Position numbers and translations under genes: made by a program
Origin: an uncultured Lachnospiraceae bacterium
GTDB taxonomy: Bacteria; Bacillota; Clostridia; Lachnospirales; Lachnospiraceae
Length of the DNA stretch: 64,000 bases
Assembly: GCA_934899185.1 (NCBI GenBank)
Contig: CAKXYI010000006.1
Location: 41,181 to 105,180, forward strand
Direction of reading: 5' to 3'
In this document: positions 59,817 through 64,000 of the stretch, piece by piece
Layout: each line of letters starts with the position of its first letter
Numbering within the stretch: position 1 is the stretch's first letter
Notes under the pieces: generated by a model
Databases searched by the model: none
Told to the model about the DNA's origin: nothing
Seen by the model: the letters and a program-made list of their open reading frames with translations, nothing else

Positions 59817-61160
59817 ATGAATCAAAAAGGAGCAATCAAAGATGCCCGCAGTCTTGGTACACCAAAGATGTTACTGTTGGGTTTGCAGCACATGTTCGCC
59901 ATGTTTGGCGCAACGATCTTAGTGCCCATCCTCGTGAACGATTATTTTGAGGGTCAGGGACTTTCCGTTCAGGTTACATTGTTTTGTGCCGGTGTCGGTA
60001 CACTCTTATTTCATTTGATCACCAAGCGTAAGGTGCCGGCTTTCTTAGGATCTTCTTTCGCCTTTCTGGGTGGATTTTCTATGGTAGCACAATTAGATAG
60101 TGGTATTTACGCCAATATGACTATGGGCGAAAAACTACCATACGCTTGTGGCGGTGTCGTGGTAGCGGGTCTTTTATACCTGGTATTTGCCCTGATTGTA
60201 AAGTTGGTAGGCGTAAGAAAAGTAATGCGTTTGTTACCGCCGGTCGTAACCGGGCCGATCATTATCAGTATCGGACTTTCCCTGGCATCTTCTGCTGTCA
60301 ATAATGCACAGACTAACTGGATCATCGCAATTGTTGCATTTGCTGTTATTGTAATCTTCAATATCTGGGGAAAGGGCATGTTCAAGATCATTCCGATCCT
60401 TATGGGTATCGTGATCTCCTATATCTTTGCTTTGGTATTAAACGGTGTCGGTATGACAAATGCTGACGGAAGTGCGATCTTAGACTTCACTTCCGTAGCA
60501 AGCGCACACTGGGTTCAGTGGCAGCCGTTTGTATGGTGCAAGTTTGATATTACAGCCATCCTTGTTATGGCGCCGATCGCACTTGCGACTATGATGGAGC
60601 ATATCGGTGATATTACAGCGATCTCTGCAACGGTAGATGAGAATTTCGTGGAAGATCCGGGACTGCACAGAACCCTGATCGGTGACGGCCTGGCAACCGC
60701 ATTTGCCGGAGCCATCGGAGGTCCTGCAAATACAACGTATGGCGAGAATACAGGTGTATTGGAACTGTCAAAGGTACATGATCCAAAAGTTATCCGCATT
60801 GCAGCCGTATATGCGATCATTCTTAGTTTTTCACCGAAGTTTGCAGCAGTGATCGGTTCTATGCCATCTTCCATCATCGGTGGTATAAGTTTCATTCTTT
60901 ATGGTATGATCTCTGCTATCGGTGTCCGTAATGTGGTTGAAAATAAGGTAGACTTCACAAAGTCAAGAAACCTGATCATTGCAGCCGTTATCCTTGTCAG
61001 CGCACTTGGATTTACAGATGGTTTCACATTCACGATCGCAGGAACAAGCATTACGCTGACTTCTCTTGCTATCGCAGCCATTTTAGGAATTTTCCTGAAT
61101 GCTATTTTGCCGGGCAAAGATTATGAATTTGAAACAAGCACAAAGCAAGAAGAAGCGTAA
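59817..61160 (+). CDS. uraA: Uracil permease (NCS2 family)
   Basis: 447-aa nucleobase:cation symporter-2 with about 14 spans. N-terminal MLLLGLQHMFAMFGATILVP is the family hallmark; SSFAFLGGFS (span 3) and EHIGDITAISATVDENF plus GGPANTTYGEN follow, as in UraA. AAGGAG lies 7 nt before ATG 59817; the upstream in-frame ATG overlaps the attenuator. Uracil import feeds Upp. Confidence 0.93.
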   Translation: MNQKGAIKDARSLGTPKMLLLGLQHMFAMFGATILVPILVNDYFEGQGLSVQVTLFCAGVGTLLFHLITKRKVPAFLGSSFAFLGGFSMVAQLDSGIYANMTMGEKLPYACGGVVVAGLLYLVFALIVKLVGVRKVMRLLPPVVTGPIIISIGLSLASSAVNNAQTNWIIAIVAFAVIVIFNIWGKGMFKIIPILMGIVISYIFALVLNGVGMTNADGSAILDFTSVASAHWVQWQPFVWCKFDITAILVMAPIALATMMEHIGDITAISATVDENFVEDPGLHRTLIGDGLATAFAGAIGGPANTTYGENTGVLELSKVHDPKVIRIAAVYAIILSFSPKFAAVIGSMPSSIIGGISFILYGMISAIGVRNVVENKVDFTKSRNLIIAAVILVSALGFTDGFTFTIAGTSITLTSLAIAAILGIFLNAILPGKDYEFETSTKQEEA

Positions 61161-61219
61161 AAAGACGGATTCTGTTTTTGGGGAAGCGGAATACGTGAAA
61201 AGGTTATGAGCAGATAGAC

Positions 61220-61265
61220 AAAGAGCATGTGGACGATCACAAGGAATCGGACACATGCTCTTTTT
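61220..61265 (+). terminator. Terminator of uraA
   Basis: AAGAGCATGTG pairs with CACATGCTCTT around a 20-nt loop, followed by TTT. It separates uraA from the convergent minus-strand gene. Confidence 0.88.
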
Positions 61266-61283
61266 GTAGTTATTATAGGAGTA

Positions 61284-61781
61284 TTAAGCATAATAATCGA
61301 TGTTGTTTGCCATGCGCTTGGCGTAGGTCTTCAACTGTTTCATGAATTTGGAGTCTTTGTTTAAAAGACTTTTAAAACGGCTGCCACTGATGTTTTCAAC
61401 CGCGGAAGAACTGAGGGTCAGATAACCCGACGAGTTTTCCTTGATGCCGATGTTTCCCAAATCAGTGGAATACTTGCTGGCAAGATTTTTCAGATTCTTG
61501 TAAGTGGAAGTCGCATAGGAATTGGTCGAGGACTTAGCGGAATCCATGGTGTAATTGTAAGTATCAATAAAGGCGCGTACATGAGAAGAAATATCGTCCT
61601 TATCAGCATTTTCAAAGTCAAAATCATCCAGTTTCTGGATCGCGCGGCGAAGCGCTTGCGCATCTGCATAATTTAACTGATTGGTCGTAGCAGAAGAACG
61701 TGTACTTTTGGTCGTAAAAGCGCGATAGGTCGCGTAATAACTGCGCAAGGTGATGTTGTTGGCCACAGAAAATCCACTCAT
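61284..61781 (-). CDS. Hypothetical protein, FliD/coiled-coil-like
   Basis: 165-aa Ser/Thr/Asn-rich protein without signal peptide or membrane span. Helical heptad-like regions (ADAQALRRAIQKLDDFDFEN, then HVRAFIDTYNYTMDSA) are followed by IGIKENSSGYLTLSSSAVEN. This pattern, with a Gly-x-Leu turn and a final helix, recalls the C-terminal part of flagellar cap protein FliD, but similarity is weak. AGGAG lies 5 nt before the ATG on the minus strand. No flagellar genes are nearby. Function unknown. Confidence 0.65.
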   Translation of the reverse strand: MSGFSVANNITLRSYYATYRAFTTKSTRSSATTNQLNYADAQALRRAIQKLDDFDFENADKDDISSHVRAFIDTYNYTMDSAKSSTNSYATSTYKNLKNLASKYSTDLGNIGIKENSSGYLTLSSSAVENISGSRFKSLLNKDSKFMKQLKTYAKRMANNIDYYA

Positions 61782-61892
61782 GACGGCTCCTTTCCTTTAA
61801 AAATTATGGTAGGGCAAACGATAAATTTTTGCCAATTACCGATTCCTATATATTTTATATCGGAAATTCTGTCGGAAAATTGACCTTTGAAC

Positions 61893-61921
61893 TTGTTATT
61901 TTTTATAGGCTCTAATATAAT
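61893..61921 (+). promoter_or_regulatory. Sigma-A promoter of guaA
   Basis: TTGTTA (61893-61898), 17 nt, TATAAT (61916-61921). The short leader contains the palindrome TTTGTACCTGGTACAAA but no purine riboswitch. Confidence 0.75.
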
Positions 61922-61969
61922 GAAACGAGATAGATTTGTACCTGGTACAAAAAGAAACGGAGGACAAGC

Positions 61970-63514
61970 ATGGAGCAGGAAAAGGTCATCGTCATTGACT
62001 TTGGCGGACAGTACAACCAGTTGGTTGCCCGTAGGGTCAGAGAATGCAATGTTTATTGTGAGATCTATTCTTATAAAACAGATATTGAAAAGATTAAAGA
62101 AATGAATCCCAAGGGAATCATTTTAACAGGAGGTCCAAACAGTTGTTATGAGCCGGATTCACCGACTTATACCAAGGAATTGTTTGAACTGGGGATCCCG
62201 GTATTGGGACTTTGCTATGGTGCGCAGTTGATGATGCACGTATTAGGCGGCAAGGTCGAAAAGGCACCGGTCAGAGAATACGGTAAGACCGAGGTGTTCG
62301 TAAAGCAGGATTCTCCATTGTTTGCAGGCGTATCGGCAACAACAATCTGCTGGATGAGTCACTTTGATTACATTTCAAAGCCGGCAGAGGGATTCCGCAT
62401 TTGTGCACATACGGCGGATTGCCCGGTGGCAGCGGCAGAGAATCAGGAAAAGAACTTATATGCGATCCAGTTCCACCCGGAAGTATTGCATACGGTTGAG
62501 GGAACAAAGATGCTGCACAACTTTGTACGCAGTGTCTGCGGTTGTGCCGGAACATGGCGCATGGATTCCTTTGTGGAAAATGCCATCAAGGATGTAAGAG
62601 AAAAGGTAGGAGACGGCAAGGTGCTTCTGGCACTGTCCGGCGGTGTGGATTCTTCCGTACTGGCTGCTTTGCTTGCAAAGGCGATCGGACCACAACTTAC
62701 CTGTGTATTTGTAGATCATGGTCTGCTTCGCAAGAACGAGGGAGACGAGGTCGAGAGTGTATTCGGCAAGGGTGGAACTTTTGATATCAACTTTATCCGT
62801 GTCAATGCCCAGGAGCGCTACTATGCAAAACTTGCAGGAGTGACTGAGCCGGAGCAGAAACGTAAGATCATCGGCGAAGAGTTTATCCGTGTTTTTGAAG
62901 AAGAAGCAAAGAAGATCGGTGCCGTAGATTTCCTGGCACAGGGAACGATCTACCCGGATGTGGTAGAGTCAGGACTTGGCGGAGAATCCGCAGTGATCAA
63001 GTCTCATCACAATGTTGGAGGTCTGCCGGATTATGTAGATTTCAAGGATATCATCGAGCCACTGCGTAACTTGTTCAAGGATGAGGTGCGAAAGGCAGGA
63101 CTGGAACTTGGTCTGCCGGATTATCTGGTATATCGTCAGCCATTCCCGGGACCGGGACTTGGCATCCGTATCATTGGCGAAGTAACCGCAGAAAAGGTGC
63201 GGATCGTGCAGGATGCCGATTATATTTATCGTGAAGAAATTGCAAAGGCAGGATTGGATCGTAGCATTGGACAGTATTTTGCGGCTCTTACCAATATGCG
63301 TTCCGTCGGTGTCATGGGTGATGAGAGAACCTATGACTATGCCGTAGCACTGCGTGCAGTCAATACGGTAGACTTCATGACTGCGGAGGCAGCGGACATT
63401 CCGTTTGATGTCTTACAGACGGTCATGAGCAGAATTATAAATGAGGTGAAGGGAGTCAATCGAGTATTTTACGATCTGACGAGCAAGCCACCTGGAACGA
63501 TTGAGTTTGAGTAA
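61970..63514 (+). CDS. guaA: GMP synthase (glutamine-hydrolysing)
   Basis: 514-aa enzyme converting XMP to GMP. Class I glutamine amidotransferase domain (1-190) with nucleophile Cys in GLCYGAQL and His/Glu in QFHPEV. The ATP-pyrophosphatase domain has [11 protein letters not shown], and the C-terminal dimerisation domain ends [13 protein letters not shown], the universal GuaA terminus. GGAGGACAAGC precedes the ATG. Monocistronic. Confidence 0.98.
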   Translation: MEQEKVIVIDFGGQYNQLVARRVRECNVYCEIYSYKTDIEKIKEMNPKGIILTGGPNSCYEPDSPTYTKELFELGIPVLGLCYGAQLMMHVLGGKVEKAPVREYGKTEVFVKQDSPLFAGVSATTICWMSHFDYISKPAEGFRICAHTADCPVAAAENQEKNLYAIQFHPEVLHTVEGTKMLHNFVRSVCGCAGTWRMDSFVENAIKDVREKVGDGKVLLALSGGVDSSVLAALLAKAIGPQLTCVFVDHGLLRKNEGDEVESVFGKGGTFDINFIRVNAQERYYAKLAGVTEPEQKRKIIGEEFIRVFEEEAKKIGAVDFLAQGTIYPDVVESGLGGESAVIKSHHNVGGLPDYVDFKDIIEPLRNLFKDEVRKAGLELGLPDYLVYRQPFPGPGLGIRIIGEVTAEKVRIVQDADYIYREEIAKAGLDRSIGQYFAALTNMRSVGVMGDERTYDYAVALRAVNTVDFMTAEAADIPFDVLQTVMSRIINEVKGVNRVFYDLTSKPPGTIEFE

Positions 63515-63520
63515 CGGACT

Positions 63521-63567
63521 AAAATGCCGAAAGCCTGTATTTATGCGGGGTTCCGGCATTTGTTTTA
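63521..63567 (+). terminator. Terminator of guaA
   Basis: AATGCCG pairs with CGGCATT across a structured 20-odd-nt loop, followed by TGTTTT. Confidence 0.75.
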
Positions 63568-63901
63568 CAAAATGGCTCTACTTTGGCTCTATTTGTGGAG
63601 TGGCAAATAATATCGATTTTTCTGTTGAGAGTGATATATCTGAATACGAAATATAATGTGACCAGAGATTAAGCATTTTAAGAATTTCAGATGATAACTG
63701 CATCAAGCTTAAGTGGTTGGTGGAGACAGAAAAGTTTTGGAGAGTAAGAAACGAGCGTCCGGGGTGGCATGATACCACTTCCGGGCGTGTTTTTTATTTG
63801 ACAAGATTTGTTAAGTTATAAAAAATGAAAATAAAACTATCTTTTTGAGGTAGTCAGTTGTTACACATATTAGAGTGAGATAAACGTTTATTCATTACAA
63901 A
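63568..63901. other. Gene-free stretch with a second terminator
   Basis: No convincing gene on either strand. It contains an isolated TATAAT (63652-63657), about 100 nt of sequence, then an imperfect hairpin ending in T-rich sequence (63754-63796). After that comes AT-rich sequence with TTGACA (63798-63803) that may belong to the next gene. It could hold a small RNA or decayed DNA. Confidence 0.4.
63754..63796 (+). terminator. Terminator-like hairpin downstream of guaA
   Basis: GCGTCCGGGGTGG pairs imperfectly with CCACTTCCGGGCG, followed by TTTTTTA. No gene obviously ends here. Confidence 0.6.
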
Positions 63902-64000
63902 ATGAGGAAGGAAAAGAAGAGACTGTCAGATGATGTGGAGTTTTACAAGGGCAAGATTAAGAATATGAGTGATAGGACAGAGCTGTTGCAGGAAAAGGCT
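63902..64000 (+). CDS. Partial ORF running off the window
   Basis: 33 codons without a stop to the window edge, reading MRKEKKRLSDDVEFYKGKI, then KNMSDRTELLQEKA. Highly charged and likely helical. No ribosome site precedes the ATG, so the true start may be elsewhere or this may be a remnant. Product unknown. Confidence 0.35.
   Translation, partial: MRKEKKRLSDDVEFYKGKIKNMSDRTELLQEKA

Noticed and set aside
63578..63778. Minus-strand 66-codon frame resembling a transposase remnant
   Set aside because: No ribosome site, no transposase motif, and it crosses the hairpin at 63754; not enough support.
1..64000. rRNA, tRNA, complete insertion sequences or prophage
   Set aside because: Scanned for rRNA cores, tRNA-like cloverleafs with CCA and transposase/integrase motifs; nothing convincing was found.

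Overview
The window looks like chromosome of an anaerobic, low-to-mid GC Gram-positive gut Firmicute, most likely a Lachnospiraceae relative of Agathobacter/Eubacterium rectale or Roseburia. This is inferred from gene content: spoIIID, a flavodiiron protein, a glycine-riboswitch AGCS carrier, a glmS ribozyme, an ECF transport module next to truA-rplM-rpsI, and a sulfoquinovose sulfo-transaldolase cluster. No rRNA, tRNA or complete insertion sequence was seen. Most genes are on the + strand in short operons separated by clear hairpin terminators.

Layout. 0.1-2.1 kb: an ECF sigma factor (probably CTG start) behind its own ECF-type promoter, its zinc-finger anti-sigma partner, and a HIT protein. 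2.2-6.6 kb: a domain-permuted GH3 glycosidase, then on the minus strand a glycine-type AGCS symporter behind a tandem glycine riboswitch. 6.5-13.7 kb: a CsoR-like operator and HMA protein, a CtpE-type P-ATPase, thioredoxin, small membrane proteins, HD-GYP, TetR, and an MntP-like protein. 13.7-23.2 kb: VanW-like wall protein, HypE-like protein, Lrp/aminotransferase pair, trmL, ecfA1-ecfA2-ecfT-truA, rplM-rpsI.

23.2-27.7 kb holds a stripped-down Cas9 locus: an intact 1097-aa Cas9, a DUF2442-like small protein whose last codons lie inside the first CRISPR repeat, a four-repeat array, a complete tracrRNA gene with promoter and terminator, and a cas1 remnant of about 110 codons. No cas2 is present. 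27.8-33.5 kb is a five-gene operon resembling dlt (adenylating ligase, carrier protein, MBOAT, SGNH protein) with a fold-III PLP decarboxylase inserted after the ligase. It is probably a surface-decoration system with an unusual acyl group, and is my first candidate for an undescribed system.

33.5-42.8 kb: flavodiiron protein, acyltransferase, O-acetylhomoserine sulfhydrylase family enzyme, hypB with a large FAD/Fe-S oxidoreductase, an esterase, and a cytidylate-kinase-like protein. 42.8-43.4 kb has no gene but carries one continuous, nested, about 490-nt foldback with a 51-bp outer helix and a three-way-junction core. Every wobble-compatible difference between its arms pairs only in + strand RNA, so it looks like a large structured non-coding RNA and is my second candidate. 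43.5-49.3 kb: small alarmone synthetase, CIRCE-controlled Hsp20, EamA transporter, arginase-like protein, and glmS with its ribozyme.

49.3-57.1 kb is a sulfoquinovose cluster: YihQ-like sulfoquinovosidase, transaldolase, sulfolactaldehyde reductase, DUF4867 isomerase, TauE/SafE exporter, FucI-like protein and ROK regulator, behind one strong promoter containing an inverted repeat. The sulfonate-binding Arg of the glycosidase appears replaced by Gln. 57.1-64 kb: spoIIID with a TTG start inside a terminator-like hairpin, upp, aroK, an AEC transporter, an attenuated uracil permease gene, a FliD-like hypothetical, guaA, and a truncated ORF at the edge.
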